From contig NZ_CP087997.1 in NCBI RefSeq assembly GCF_021044565.1, positions 3,348,001 through 3,412,000 of the forward strand: a stretch of DNA of 64,000 bases. The letters run 5' to 3'. Positions 26,824 through 36,306 of this stretch are shown here, piece by piece. Both the position numbers and the translations under genes were made by a program. This DNA comes from Subtercola endophyticus. GTDB lineage: Bacteria; Actinomycetota; Actinomycetes; Actinomycetales; Microbacteriaceae. The notes under the pieces were generated by a model. The model was given only the letters and a program-made list of their open reading frames with translations, searched no databases and was not told the origin of the DNA. Position 1 is the first letter of the stretch. Every line of letters begins with the position of its first letter.

Positions 26824-28424
26824 CCCTTGAGCATAGGACTCGAATCCTGTGCGGCAGGGGTGGGCGTCGGCCGGGTTGACACGACGGGCTCGGCGGGCAG
26901 TGCTGGCGCCGGGTTGGCCTGCGTCGGCAGCTCGGGTTGCTCGGGTTGCGCGGGCTGCGCAGGCCGCCCTGGCCGGCCGGGCAGCGCGAACGACAGCGCC
27001 ATCGCCAGCACCGTGAACCCGATCGCCCACCAGAACGCCTGGTCGAACGCCGACGCCAGAGCTGCAGTGCCCGGTCCGGCCGCCGCGCCGCCCGTTACGC
27101 CGCTGCCGCCAGCACCGCTGCTGCCACCGGCCGCCGCGACCGCCGTCTCGAGAATCACCGCGAGCACCGCAACACCCACGGCCCCGCCGATCTGCGTCGC
27201 GATGCGGGTCAGGATGCTCGCATGAGGCACCTCGTGTCGTTCGAGCCCGATGAAGGCCACCGCCATCAGCGGAATCGTCACCGCTCCCAGCCCGAACCCG
27301 CGCAGCAGCAGCGCACCCATCAGCACCCATTCGTTCGTTGTGGCGCCAGAAAGCGCGAACGGAACCGTCGCAAGACCTACGATGGCGAACCCGACGAAGG
27401 TGACCGCCCGGGCGCCAATGCGATCGGTGAGGCGGCCCGCGAGGGAACGGCTGAAGAACGTTCCGATGCCTTGCGGCACCAGCAGCAGGCCGGCCCCGAG
27501 CGCGTCGAGTCCGCGTACCTCCTGCCAGTACAGCGGAAGCAGAAGCATCGCGCCGTACAGCGAGGCGCCCGAGAGAAAGAGGAGGGCGGAGGCGGAGGCG
27601 ACCGGGCGGTGTCGGAACAGCCGAACATCCACCAGCGCCCGCTCGCCGCGCCGGGTGGCCGTCATGGCGAACGCCACCAGCAGCGCGGCGCCCGCGATCA
27701 GCGGAATCAGCACGTCGGCGCGGGCGAAGGCACCCGGCTGGCTGACGTTCGAGAGGGCGTACAGCACCCCGACCAGCCCGGGAGACAGCAGCACCAGCCC
27801 GACGAGGTCAAGACGAATGGGCGTGGGCCGGGCATCCTTCGGCAGCATTCGCCAGGCGAGGATGAACCCCACCACACAGAACGGAACGTTCACCCAGAAC
27901 AACCATCGCCAGTCGAGCGAGTTCAGGATGAGCCCTCCGAGCACCGGGCCGAGCACGGGACCCAGTACGGCCGGCAGACTGACGGCCGACATGATGCGGC
28001 CGAGGTTCTTTCCGTTGGCGGCCTGCATCACGAGCGTCGACATGAGGGGCAGCATCACCCCGCCGCCGATGCCTTGCAGAACGCGGAAGGCGATGAGGCT
28101 CTCGGCGCTCCAGGCCAGGCTGCAGAGAATGGAGCCGATCATGAACACGGTGAGGGCGAACATCCAGAGCCGCTTGCCGCCGAATCGGCTCTGACCCCAG
28201 CCGACGAGCGGAATCGTGACGCCGAGCGCGAGCAGGTACCCGGTGCTCACCCACTGGATGGTCGCGACCGAGGTATTGAGTTCGCGGGCGAGGGTCGGCA
28301 GGGCGACGCTCACGATGGTGGTGTCGAAGATGACCGCCATGGCGCCGACGATGACGACGGTGGCAATGCGGATGACCGCGGGATCGATGCGGTCGCGCTC
28401 GGGTTTCGCTGCTGCTGTGCTCAT
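26820..28424 (-). CDS. DHA2-family MFS drug exporter (14 TM)
   Basis: 534 residues. Fourteen helices are visible. Motif A-like GWGQSRFGGKRLWM and motif C (AVLGPVLGPVLGGLIL) mark a proton-driven antiporter of the EmrB/QacA type. FDTTIVSVALPTLARELNTS is the usual motif D1 region. It opens a coupled operon with the FAD oxidoreductase and corA and faces a TetR gene across a palindromic operator, which suggests induction by a substrate. The C-terminal 50 residues are Pro/Ala/Gln-rich. Confidence 0.92.
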   Translation of the reverse strand: MSTAAAKPERDRIDPAVIRIATVVIVGAMAVIFDTTIVSVALPTLARELNTSVATIQWVSTGYLLALGVTIPLVGWGQSRFGGKRLWMFALTVFMIGSILCSLAWSAESLIAFRVLQGIGGGVMLPLMSTLVMQAANGKNLGRIMSAVSLPAVLGPVLGPVLGGLILNSLDWRWLFWVNVPFCVVGFILAWRMLPKDARPTPIRLDLVGLVLLSPGLVGVLYALSNVSQPGAFARADVLIPLIAGAALLVAFAMTATRRGERALVDVRLFRHRPVASASALLFLSGASLYGAMLLLPLYWQEVRGLDALGAGLLLVPQGIGTFFSRSLAGRLTDRIGARAVTFVGFAIVGLATVPFALSGATTNEWVLMGALLLRGFGLGAVTIPLMAVAFIGLERHEVPHASILTRIATQIGGAVGVAVLAVILETAVAAAGGSSGAGGSGVTGGAAAGPGTAALASAFDQAFWWAIGFTVLAMALSFALPGRPGRPAQPAQPEQPELPTQANPAPALPAEPVVSTRPTPTPAAQDSSPMLKG

Positions 28425-28438
28425 CGGGTGCCTTTCTT

Positions 28439-28458
28439 AAGGTACAGGCGTGTATCTT
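28439..28458. promoter_or_regulatory. TetR operator candidate
   Basis: AAGGTACA-GGCG-TGTATCTT is a nearly perfect 8+4+8 palindrome (one mismatch) 15 bases upstream of the MFS start and 38 upstream of the tetR start. A perfect CTGGCGCCAG lies at 28459-28468, and a further half-site AAGATGCACA just before the tetR GTG (28486-28495). Size and symmetry fit a TetR dimer site. Confidence 0.7.
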
Positions 28459-28495
28459 CTGGCGCCAGCGTAGCGGGGCGCGATAAGATGCACAA

Positions 28496-29425
28496 GTGAG
28501 TCTTGATGCGAGTGCCCGGCGTGGGGCTGTGGCGGCGGTGGGGACGGCTGAGGCTGGGCGGGCCGAGCCCGCGCAGGCCGCCGACGCCACTGAGCCTGCC
28601 GACGCCGCGGAGCATGCCGACGCCGCGGAGCACGCCGTGCCCGCGCAGGCTGCCGACGCCGACGAGCCCGCCGCGCCCGCCGAGCGTGCGCAGGCTGCCG
28701 ACGCCGCGGAGTACGCCGTGCCCGCGCAGGCTGAATACGTGGCGCCTGCCGAGCCTATGCAGGCGCCCGACGCTGCGGAGCCCGCCGAGCCTACGCAGGC
28801 GCCCGACGCTGCGGAACCCCCCGAGCCGGCACGCCGCCGCCGCGGCCAAGAACTCGAAGACGCCCTGCTCGAGGCCGCGTGGCTGCAGCTCGTCGACGGC
28901 GGCTACGGATCGTTCACCGTCGACGCCGTCGCCGATCTGGCCGGAACCAGCCGCCCGGTGCTCTACCGGCGCTGGCCCGACCGTGAGGCGCTCGCGCTCG
29001 CCGCGATCCGGCATGCCTTCGAGCAGGCCGATCGCCCCGACTTCGACACCGGATCGCTGCGTGGCGACCTCATCGCCTACCTGAGCTACGCGAACGACAC
29101 ACGTCTCGAGTTCGCTGCCGTCGTGAGCGCCCAGCTCGGCTCGTTCTATCGCGACACCGGAACGAGCATGGCCGACCTGCGCACCTTTCTGCTCGGCGAC
29201 AGCGCCGGCTCGGTGATGGATGTGATTCTCGCCCGCGCCGCGGCCCGAGGCGAGGTCGATCTCGCGCGCATCACGCCGCGTGTCGCCGCTGTTGCGTTCG
29301 ATCTCTTTCGTCACGAGGCACTGATGACCATGAAGCCGGTGCCGCAGCCGGCGATGCTCGCCATCGTCGACGACATCTTCTTGCCTCTGGTGCTGTTGCC
29401 CGGTGCGGCCGCCCGCGCCAACTGA
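28496..29425 (+). CDS. TetR-family regulator with long repetitive N-terminus
   Basis: 309 residues in the longest reading (GTG). About the first 118 residues are Ala/Glu/Pro/Asp-rich imperfect repeats (AAEPAEPTQAPDAAE type). The HTH follows: LLEAAWLQLVDGGYGSFTVDAVADLAGTSRPVLYRRWPDRE, of which SFTVDAVADLAGTSRPVLYR is the helix-turn-helix. The C-terminal ligand domain is normal length. A start within the repeat region is possible, but no better ribosome site was found. It probably represses the divergent MFS-FAD-corA operon and itself through the palindrome in the 71-base gap. Confidence 0.85.
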   Translation: MSLDASARRGAVAAVGTAEAGRAEPAQAADATEPADAAEHADAAEHAVPAQAADADEPAAPAERAQAADAAEYAVPAQAEYVAPAEPMQAPDAAEPAEPTQAPDAAEPPEPARRRRGQELEDALLEAAWLQLVDGGYGSFTVDAVADLAGTSRPVLYRRWPDREALALAAIRHAFEQADRPDFDTGSLRGDLIAYLSYANDTRLEFAAVVSAQLGSFYRDTGTSMADLRTFLLGDSAGSVMDVILARAAARGEVDLARITPRVAAVAFDLFRHEALMTMKPVPQPAMLAIVDDIFLPLVLLPGAAARAN

Positions 29426-29560
29426 GGCTGATGTGACACGACTGCGGTCGTCATAGCTGGCTCACTCAGGCCGTGACTACCTCAACTGGGGCTTGGGATG
29501 GGGCTCGGGCGGGGCGGGCGAGCGCGACTGTCAGGGGAACGATCTAGTCTGCTGAACACG

Positions 29561-30697
29561 ATGGATGCCCTGCTCGAGTCGCCCGCGCCACTGACCACGA
29601 CGTACCTGTCGTCGCGCGCGCTCAACGTGCGACAGACGGTCGGGCCGCTGCTGCGCGGTGCGACGGAGCCGACCATGCGCCTGACGCCGAACGGGTTCTG
29701 GCGCGTGATGCGTACGCCCGACGGGCCCGCGACGCTGCGTGTCGAGGTGGGAGGTTCCGGTGCGGGTGCGAGTGAGAGTGCGAATGCGGGTGCGAGTGAG
29801 GGTGCGAATGCGGGTGCGAGTGTTGGTGCAAGCGCGGGTGCGGGTGCGCCGGCGATGGCCGAGGGCGCGCATCACGCGCGCGTCGTGCACGCCTCGGCCT
29901 GGGGCGAAGGCGCCGAGTGGGTGCTCGATGCGCTGCCCGCGTTGCTCGGGCACGGCGACTCGTGGAACGACCTCGACCTGTCGCGCGTGCCACTGCTGGC
30001 CGAGGTGCGCCGCCGCAACCCGGGCATGTGGCTGACCCGCACGTCGTTGGTGTTCGAGTCGCTCGTGCCGAGCATCCTGGAGCAGAAGGTGACCACCGTC
30101 GAAGCTCGCCGATCGTGGCATTACCTGCTGCGAAAGTTCGGCGAGCCTGCGCCGGGGCCGGCGCCTGAGGGAATGCGCGTGCAGCCGTCAGCGCGCGGCT
30201 GGGCCATGATTCCGTCGTGGGAGTGGCACCGGGCCGGCGTCGGCCCCGACCGCTCGCGCGCGATCGTGATGGCGGCGGCCGTCGTGGCGAGCCTCGACCG
30301 CCTGGGCGCCGCCTCGCCCGCGGTGTCGCGCGACACCAACGTGCCCGACGGCGAACTGCCTGGCGAGCTGCCTGGCGGCGCGGCGTCGACCGGCGGCCCT
30401 TTCGCCGACGTGCTCGAGAAACTGCAGACCCTGCACGGCGTCGGCCCGTGGACGGCCGCGGAGACGAGCCAGCGTTCGCACGGGCATCCGGATGCCGTGA
30501 GCGTCGGCGACTACCACCTCGCGGCCCACGTCGGCTGGGTTCTCGTCGGAAAGCCCGTCGACGACGACGGCATGCTCGAGCTGCTCGAGCCCTGGCGCGG
30601 GCAGCGGCAGCGCATCGTGCGGCTCATCCTCGCCAGCGGCATCGCCAAACCGCGCTTCGGGCCCCGCGCGACCATCCAAGACCACCGCGGGCACTGA
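29561..30697 (+). CDS. AlkA-like 3-methyladenine DNA glycosylase (HhH-GPD)
   Basis: 378 residues from the ATG at 29561. Base-excision repair glycosylase: helix-hairpin-helix LHGVGPWTAAE, catalytic Asp in SVGDYHLAAHVGW, and LVPSILEQKVT in the preceding helix. The C-terminal GQRQRIVRLIL fits the family. A disordered Gly/Ala/Ser/Asn insertion at about residues 65-95 derives from a hexamer-type GGTGCGAGT repeat (29759-29850). Codon repeats of this kind are not found in characterised AlkA proteins. I see no Ada-type methyltransferase domain. Confidence 0.85.
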   Translation: MDALLESPAPLTTTYLSSRALNVRQTVGPLLRGATEPTMRLTPNGFWRVMRTPDGPATLRVEVGGSGAGASESANAGASEGANAGASVGASAGAGAPAMAEGAHHARVVHASAWGEGAEWVLDALPALLGHGDSWNDLDLSRVPLLAEVRRRNPGMWLTRTSLVFESLVPSILEQKVTTVEARRSWHYLLRKFGEPAPGPAPEGMRVQPSARGWAMIPSWEWHRAGVGPDRSRAIVMAAAVVASLDRLGAASPAVSRDTNVPDGELPGELPGGAASTGGPFADVLEKLQTLHGVGPWTAAETSQRSHGHPDAVSVGDYHLAAHVGWVLVGKPVDDDGMLELLEPWRGQRQRIVRLILASGIAKPRFGPRATIQDHRGH

Positions 30698-30736
30698 GAG
30701 AAGCGAGCAAAACGATGCTTGGCGCCGCCGTCGACG

Positions 30737-30765
30737 TTGACGGAATATGTGTTGAGTCACATAGT
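30737..30765 (+). promoter_or_regulatory. Promoter overlapped by a perfect palindrome (XRE autoregulation)
   Basis: TTGACG (30737) and CATAGT (30760) are spaced 17 bases apart upstream of the small XRE gene. The palindrome TATGTG-TTGAGT-CACATA (30746-30763) covers the spacer and most of the -10 box, the expected arrangement for steric autorepression. Confidence 0.65.
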
Positions 30766-30800
30766 GGGGAGAATGGAAGCATTCGGCACCCGGAGATCAC

Positions 30801-31112
30801 ATGGTCAAGCAATTCGATGAACTCGCCCAGCGGGCGAAGGCCGGTTGGTCGAGCGACACGCACGACGTCCACGCCACCACGTCTGCCGAATTCTCTGCGC
30901 GGGTAAGCGAACAGGTTGAACTCGGGGCCGAGATCGCGTCGGCGCGCAAGGCGCTTTCGCTCAGTCAGGCTGCGTTGTCGGAGTTGTGCGGCATCCAGCA
31001 AGCGGAGATCAGCCGAATCGAGCGCGGCGTCGGCAACCCCACCGCCGCAACTCTTCTTCGCCTTGCGGATGCGCTCGGTCAGCGCCTTACGTTGGTCTCG
31101 CTCGCAGGCTGA
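30801..31112 (+). CDS. XRE-family HTH protein, antitoxin-like
   Basis: 103 residues. HTH at about 45-95: IASARKALSLSQAALSELCGIQQAEISRIERG, then PTAATLLRLADALG. The N-terminal 40 residues are helical and polar. Size and domain order match HigA/solitary antitoxin-like regulators, but no toxin gene precedes or follows: the next gene is the convergent DUF1990 gene, which overlaps by 34 bases. Promoter, palindrome and start are well spaced, so it probably controls itself. Confidence 0.82.
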   Translation: MVKQFDELAQRAKAGWSSDTHDVHATTSAEFSARVSEQVELGAEIASARKALSLSQAALSELCGIQQAEISRIERGVGNPTAATLLRLADALGQRLTLVSLAG

Positions 31113-31543
31113 CGGCGGGCAATGGCCAGCAGGTTCCGGCGAAGCACCCGGCCCAGGGCTACTCGTGCCAGCGGGCCAGCGGCGCGCATCCACCAGGCCG
31201 CGGGGCGCCAGACCACGCGGATGACCACGCGCACCTGGCCGGTGGAGTTCTGTTCGACGTGGTAGCTCTTCCATCCGAGCTGCGGATGCCCGGTCAGGGC
31301 CACGTGCGAGAAGCCGGCCTTCGTGGGGGTGTCGGTCACCTCGTAGACGCGGCAGATCACCCGGGGCCGAAGCGGCCCGAACGGAATGCGGAACACCGAC
31401 ACGGCGCCCAGCTCGACCCGCGGCGGAACGTCGACGAACACGAAGCCCGAACCGCGCTGCACCTGCCACGTGAAAAGCGCTTCGCGGGCGAACCCGAAGA
31501 ACGCGGCCGTGTTCGGCGCCAGGTTCTCGATTGCGGGCCTCAT
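31079..31543 (-). CDS. DUF1990 family protein
   Basis: 154 residues. PFGPLRPRVICRVYEV, FSHVALTGHPQLGWKSYHVEQ and RVVIRVVWRPAAWW are characteristic of DUF1990 proteins, which have a START/SRPBCC-like fold and no known activity. The 3' end overlaps the XRE gene tail to tail. The upstream gap to putA (233 bases) contains no obvious regulator site, although an A/T-richer patch lies at 31575-31660. Confidence 0.82.
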   Translation of the reverse strand: MRPAIENLAPNTAAFFGFAREALFTWQVQRGSGFVFVDVPPRVELGAVSVFRIPFGPLRPRVICRVYEVTDTPTKAGFSHVALTGHPQLGWKSYHVEQNSTGQVRVVIRVVWRPAAWWMRAAGPLARVALGRVLRRNLLAIARRQPASETNVRR

Positions 31544-31776
31544 TCGGCCATTGTCTCAGGCGCTGCGCCGAGGGTCGGCATGCAAAAACAGAGGGGATTC
31601 GGGGGTGGTGCAGCGTATGAGGCCGTTGAGGTGCAGATTCTCCTCTTTTTCGGCACCGAGTCTCTCGAGGGCAACGCGCTGGTGGTTCGGGCTGACGGTG
31701 CGGTTGGGCGGAGACACTCCGCGCCTGGGGTGTGGATGACCGGGGTTCTCGGTCGCGTGCGGGATAGTGTCGAAGC

Positions 31777-34700
31777 ATGGTCGACGTGGCACACGAACCC
31801 GCCTCGGAGGGGTCCCCGAACGACTCCGGGCTGGCGCCTCGGATAGTGGACTCGGTGGCCACTCCCGTGGCCGGTGACTCCAGCCCCGACGCCACCCAGG
31901 TGATTGAACCGCTGCCCGCCGATCCCGACGCGACGCAGGTGATCGAACCGCTTGACCCCGAGTTCTTGGCCTCGGGTGCGGGCGAGGAGTCGGCGGATGA
32001 CGCCGCAGACGCGACCGTCAGCAACTTCGCCCCCGCCGCCGATGCCCCCGCCGCCGACCCCGCCAGCGCCGACACCGCCGCCAGAGACGCCGCCGACCCT
32101 GCGGCCGCTGATGCTGACGCCGACCCCGCCGCCGACCCCGGCCTCGCCGGCCTCGGCACCGCCGCCGTGGTGCTGGCCCGCCGCTGGCTGGCCGAGAGCG
32201 CCGACGCCCCCGTCGACGAGTCGGCCGCCCGTCTCGCCGGGGTGCTCAAAGACCCGAACGGGCTCGCCTTCACGGTGGGCTTCGTCGACGGCGTCGCCCG
32301 GCCCGACGACGCGGTGGTCGCCGGCAAGAACCTCGAGCAGCTCGCCGCCATCACGCCCGAGTTTCTGCCCCCGCACCTGCGCAGGGCCATCCGACTGGGC
32401 GGATCGCTCGGTGAGGCGCTGCCCTGGGTGGTCGTTCCCACGTCGAAGCGGGTGCTGCGCCGCATGGTCGGGCACCTCATCGCCGACGCGAGCCCGCACA
32501 AGCTCGGCAAGGCCATCGCGGCACTGCGAGCCGATGGCGCGCGCCTCAACCTCAACCTGCTCGGCGAGGCGGTGCTCGGCGAGCGCGAGGCGCAGAACCG
32601 CCTCGCCGGAACCCTCGAACTGCTCGCCCGCGACGACGTCGACTACGTGTCGGTTAAGCTTTCGTCGATCGCTGCCGACCTGTCGCTGTGGGCGTTCGAC
32701 GAGACGGTCGAGCGGGTCGCGAACAGCCTCGTTCCGCTCTACACGCTCGCGCTGCCCGGCGGCGGCAGTGCATCCGGTGCGCCCGGCGGCCGCCGAGCAT
32801 CCACTTCTCCCGCCAAGTTCATCAATCTCGATATGGAGGAGTACGCCGACCTCGACCTCACGATCGCGGTGTTCGAGAGGGTGCTCGAGCGCCCGCAGTT
32901 CCAGCACCTCGACGCCGGAATCGTGCTGCAGGCGTACCTGCCCGACGCGCTCTCCGCGATGCAACGCCTGCAAACGTGGGCGGCAGCACGCGTCGCGAAC
33001 GGCGGGGCGCCCATCAAGGTGCGGCTCGTGAAGGGTGCGAACCTCGCCATGGAACGTGTCGATGCGATCATCCACGGCTGGCCCCTGGCCACTTGGGGCA
33101 GCAAAGAAGAGACCGACACGAACTACAAGCGCGTGCTGAACTGGGCGCTGACGCGCGACCGAACGGATGCAGTACAGATCGGCATTGCCGGCCACAACCT
33201 GTTCGACATCGCCTTCGCCTGGCTGCTCGCCGAGCGCCGTGGCGTAACCGACCGAATCGACTTCGAGATGCTGCTCGGCATGGCCACCGGGCAGGCGGAC
33301 GCGGTACGCCGCCAGGTCGGCGGGCTGCTGCTGTATACGCCCGTGGTACATCCGCGGGAGTTCAACGTGGCCATCAACTACCTCGTGCGCCGCCTCGAAG
33401 AGAACGCCAGCGACGAGAACTTCATGTCGGCCGTGTTCGACATCGGCACCGACCAACCGGCGTTCAACCGCGAGCGCGACCGGTTTCTCGCGTCGCTGGC
33501 CGCACTTGAGGCCGAGCTGGCGGAGGCTGCGCCGGGCGAGGTGGATGCTCGGGCCGAGGCGGCGCTGGGCGAAGTGGATGCCCGGGGCAAGGTCGCGCCC
33601 GGCGAGGTGGATGCCCGGGGTGGCGCGGAAACCGGCGAAGTGGATGCTCACGCTGAGCCCGAACCTGAGCCTGAGCCTGAGCCTGAGCCCGAACCGGCGC
33701 CCGAACCCGCCGTCCCGCTCCCCCGCCGAACCCAGAACCGCGCCAACCCCGACACGCTCACGGCCCCGCCCCGCGGCGAGTTCGCGAACACTCCCGACAC
33801 CGACCCGAGCCTGCCGGCGAACCGGGAGTGGGCGCGGCACATTCTGTCGCGCGTGCCCACCTCGCGGCTCGGGGACGACACCATCGCGGGCGCCCTGTAC
33901 GCCGATCCCGAGCTGCTCGACGCCGTCATCGAGCGCACCGCCGAGGCCGGCCGCAGCTGGGGAGCGCGCCCTGCAGAAGAGCGCGCCGCCGCTCTGCGCC
34001 GCGCCGGGCTCGCGCTCGAGGCCAACCGTGATCTGCTGCTCGAAGTGATGGCGAGCGAGACCGGCAAGACCCTCGCCGAGGGCGATCCCGAGGTCAGCGA
34101 GGCCGTGGACTTCGCCCGCTACTACAGCGTGCAGGCGACCGAACTCGAGCAGGTCGACGGCGCGACCTTCGTGCCCCCGACGCTTATCGTGGTGGCTCCG
34201 CCGTGGAACTTTCCGGTCTCGATTCCGACGGGCGGAGTGCTCGCTGCGCTCGCCGCGGGGGCGGGTGTCGTGTTCAAGCCGGCCCCCCAGGCGCGCCGCT
34301 CGGCGGCGGTCATCGCCGAATCGCTTTGGGAAGCGGGCATCCCGCGCGACCTGCTGACCCTGGTGGATCTCGACGAGAACGACCTCGGCCGGCACCTCAT
34401 CACGCATCCGCTGGTCGACCGCGTGATTCTGACCGGTTCGTACGACACGGCGGCGCTGTTCCGATCGTGGCGGCCCGACCTGCCGCTGCTGGCCGAGACC
34501 AGCGGAAAGAACGCCATCATCGTCACGCCGAGCGCCGACCTCGATCTCGCCGCCGAAGATGTGGTGAAGAGCGCGTTCGGGCACGCCGGACAGAAGTGCT
34601 CGGCCGCGAGCCTCGTGATTCTCGTCGGGTCGGTCGCCCGCTCGGCACGGTTCAAGAACCAGCTCGTCGACGCGGTCAGCTCGCTTCGCGTCGGGTATCC

Positions 34701-36132
34701 CATCGACCCCGCCGCGCAGATGGGCCCGCTGATCGAGCCCGCGGCCGGCACGCTGCTGGATGCCCTGACCACCCTCGGGCCGGGCGAACAGTGGCTCGTG
34801 CAGCCGCGGTCACTCGACGAGACGGGCCGCCTGTGGTCTCCGGGCGTGCGCACGGGGGTCGCCCCGGGGTCGGCGTTCCACCGCACGGAATACTTCGGGC
34901 CCGTGCTCGGCATCATGCACGCTCCCACCCTCGCGGCGGCGGTGGAGCTGCAGAACGCCGGCGAATTCGGGCTCACCGCGGGCATCCACTCGCTCGATGC
35001 GAGCGAGATCGACCAGTGGCTCGCGAGCGTCGAGGCGGGCAACCTGTACGTGAACCGTTCGATCACCGGCGCGGTCGTGCGGCGCCAGCCGTTCGGCGGC
35101 TGGAAGCGCTCGGCCGTCGGATCCGGAGCCAAGGCGGGCGGCCCGAACTACCTCGTGCACCTCGGCTCGTGGGTCGACGAACCCGGGCAGGCGGGCGACG
35201 ACATCAGCCTCGCCCCGCTTGCTCCCACGGTCGCCGCTCTGCTCGAGGCATCGACCGGCGGTCTCGACTGGCAGCAGTTCGAGGTGGTGCGCCGCGCGGC
35301 CGTCGGCGACGAGGATGCCTGGCAGAACTTCTTTGCGCCCACCGATGTGTCGGCGCTCGGGGTCGAGCGCAATGTGCTGCGGTATCGGCCGCTTCCGGTG
35401 CTCGTGCGGCTCTCGGAGGGGCAGCCGCTCGGGTCGCTCGTGCGGGTGCTGGCCGCGGCGACGCGCGCGGGTGCGCCGCTCGTGCTGAGCACGGCGCTGA
35501 AACTGCCGCGTCCGCTGCGCGCCCTGCTCAAGGAGCGCCGCGTGAAGGTGTTCGTCGAGAGTGACGCGGAGTGGCTGGCGCGGGCGTCCGCCGCGTTCGG
35601 GCCTGCAGCGCGGGGTGATGCCGGCGCGGCCGGTGGGGCTACTTCGGCGGCCGCGGTCGGGGCGCGCACGTTTGGCGCATCCGCGCCCGCCCGAGCAGGC
35701 GCGGATGCGCCGAACTCCGGCGTGTCGCGAGGCGGGCGTGGGCGAGACGGGCAGGCCGGCAGACCGGGTGCGGCGGGTGACGGCGTCGACTTCGGCATCG
35801 GCTCGGGAGTAGCGGGCGACGGGCTCGGGCTCGACGGCGAACTCGTGCCGGAACGCATCGCCACCGTCGGCGGCGACCTCTCCGACTCAGCCGGCCTCGG
35901 GGCGGCCGTCGGCTCGTCGCCCGTGACGCGCATCCGGATGATCGGGGGAGACCCGGTGGCCCTCGCTGCCGCCCTCGGCGGAAGCCCCGACGTGGCGGTC
36001 TACGCCGGCGAGGTCACCCGTTCTGCGCGCATCGAGCTGCTGCCGTTCGTGCGCGAGCAGGCCGTCAGCATCACCAACCACCGCTTCGGCAACCCGAGCC
36101 CGCTCGCCGCGGGCATCCTGCCCCTCGAGTAG
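31777..36132 (+). CDS. putA: Bifunctional proline dehydrogenase / P5C dehydrogenase with repeat-rich insertions
   Basis: 1451 residues, against roughly 1150-1200 in typical actinobacterial PutA. It oxidises proline to pyrroline-5-carboxylate (FAD domain, about residues 130-570) and then to glutamate (NAD domain, about 690-1160). PRODH markers are VRLVKGANLAMERVD and GIAGHNLFDIAFAWLL. ALDH markers are Glu907 (LLAETSGKNA) and catalytic Cys941 (GHAGQKCSAAS). Extra length comes from an Asp/Ala/Pro-rich N-terminus of about 125 residues, a small insertion near 330, a GEVDAR/PEPE repeat linker at about 585-645, and a Gly/Ala segment near 1270-1340. No RHH DNA-binding domain is present. Confidence 0.95.
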   Translation: MVDVAHEPASEGSPNDSGLAPRIVDSVATPVAGDSSPDATQVIEPLPADPDATQVIEPLDPEFLASGAGEESADDAADATVSNFAPAADAPAADPASADTAARDAADPAAADADADPAADPGLAGLGTAAVVLARRWLAESADAPVDESAARLAGVLKDPNGLAFTVGFVDGVARPDDAVVAGKNLEQLAAITPEFLPPHLRRAIRLGGSLGEALPWVVVPTSKRVLRRMVGHLIADASPHKLGKAIAALRADGARLNLNLLGEAVLGEREAQNRLAGTLELLARDDVDYVSVKLSSIAADLSLWAFDETVERVANSLVPLYTLALPGGGSASGAPGGRRASTSPAKFINLDMEEYADLDLTIAVFERVLERPQFQHLDAGIVLQAYLPDALSAMQRLQTWAAARVANGGAPIKVRLVKGANLAMERVDAIIHGWPLATWGSKEETDTNYKRVLNWALTRDRTDAVQIGIAGHNLFDIAFAWLLAERRGVTDRIDFEMLLGMATGQADAVRRQVGGLLLYTPVVHPREFNVAINYLVRRLEENASDENFMSAVFDIGTDQPAFNRERDRFLASLAALEAELAEAAPGEVDARAEAALGEVDARGKVAPGEVDARGGAETGEVDAHAEPEPEPEPEPEPEPAPEPAVPLPRRTQNRANPDTLTAPPRGEFANTPDTDPSLPANREWARHILSRVPTSRLGDDTIAGALYADPELLDAVIERTAEAGRSWGARPAEERAAALRRAGLALEANRDLLLEVMASETGKTLAEGDPEVSEAVDFARYYSVQATELEQVDGATFVPPTLIVVAPPWNFPVSIPTGGVLAALAAGAGVVFKPAPQARRSAAVIAESLWEAGIPRDLLTLVDLDENDLGRHLITHPLVDRVILTGSYDTAALFRSWRPDLPLLAETSGKNAIIVTPSADLDLAAEDVVKSAFGHAGQKCSAASLVILVGSVARSARFKNQLVDAVSSLRVGYPIDPAAQMGPLIEPAAGTLLDALTTLGPGEQWLVQPRSLDETGRLWSPGVRTGVAPGSAFHRTEYFGPVLGIMHAPTLAAAVELQNAGEFGLTAGIHSLDASEIDQWLASVEAGNLYVNRSITGAVVRRQPFGGWKRSAVGSGAKAGGPNYLVHLGSWVDEPGQAGDDISLAPLAPTVAALLEASTGGLDWQQFEVVRRAAVGDEDAWQNFFAPTDVSALGVERNVLRYRPLPVLVRLSEGQPLGSLVRVLAAATRAGAPLVLSTALKLPRPLRALLKERRVKVFVESDAEWLARASAAFGPAARGDAGAAGGATSAAAVGARTFGASAPARAGADAPNSGVSRGGRGRDGQAGRPGAAGDGVDFGIGSGVAGDGLGLDGELVPERIATVGGDLSDSAGLGAAVGSSPVTRIRMIGGDPVALAAALGGSPDVAVYAGEVTRSARIELLPFVREQAVSITNHRFGNPSPLAAGILPLE
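33527..33710. repeat. Coding repeats in the PutA interdomain linker
   Basis: Four imperfect units encoding GEVDAR/GEVDAH (each GGCGAGGTGGATGC-like, about 33-36 bases apart) are followed by a CCTGAG hexamer run encoding (Pro-Glu). All sit between the PRODH and P5C-dehydrogenase domains, so they lengthen a linker and not a domain. Confidence 0.85.
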
Positions 36133-36168
36133 TCCCTGCCCGCTGGTGCGGCCCGCATCCCGTGCCCG

Positions 36169-36255
36169 AGCACGCTGCACGCTGCACGCTGCACGCTGCC
36201 CGAATCCGCGGTAGTTCGGCGCTTCCGCGGTAGTTCGAACCACCGCGAAAGCGCC
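36169..36255. repeat. 7-bp tandem repeat plus hairpin downstream of putA
   Basis: Four copies of CACGCTG (36171-36198) are followed by an inverted repeat with arms GGCGCTTCCGCGGT (36218-36231) and ACCGCGAAAGCGCC (36242-36255), one mismatch, loop of 10 containing GTTCGAAC. It lies between the convergent putA and gntR stops and may terminate both. The CGCGAAAGCGCC core resembles the hairpins at 15976 and 39767. Confidence 0.7.
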
Positions 36256-36306
36256 AAAACACCGCGCATCCCCGGGGCGGAAAGGGGGAGGGGTCACGGG
36301 GGCGCA

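Noticed and set aside
26937..28499. 520-codon plus-strand frame antisense to the DHA2 exporter
   Set aside because: Shadow of a real 14-helix transporter gene; the translation is His/Arg/Glu-rich and without any family features.
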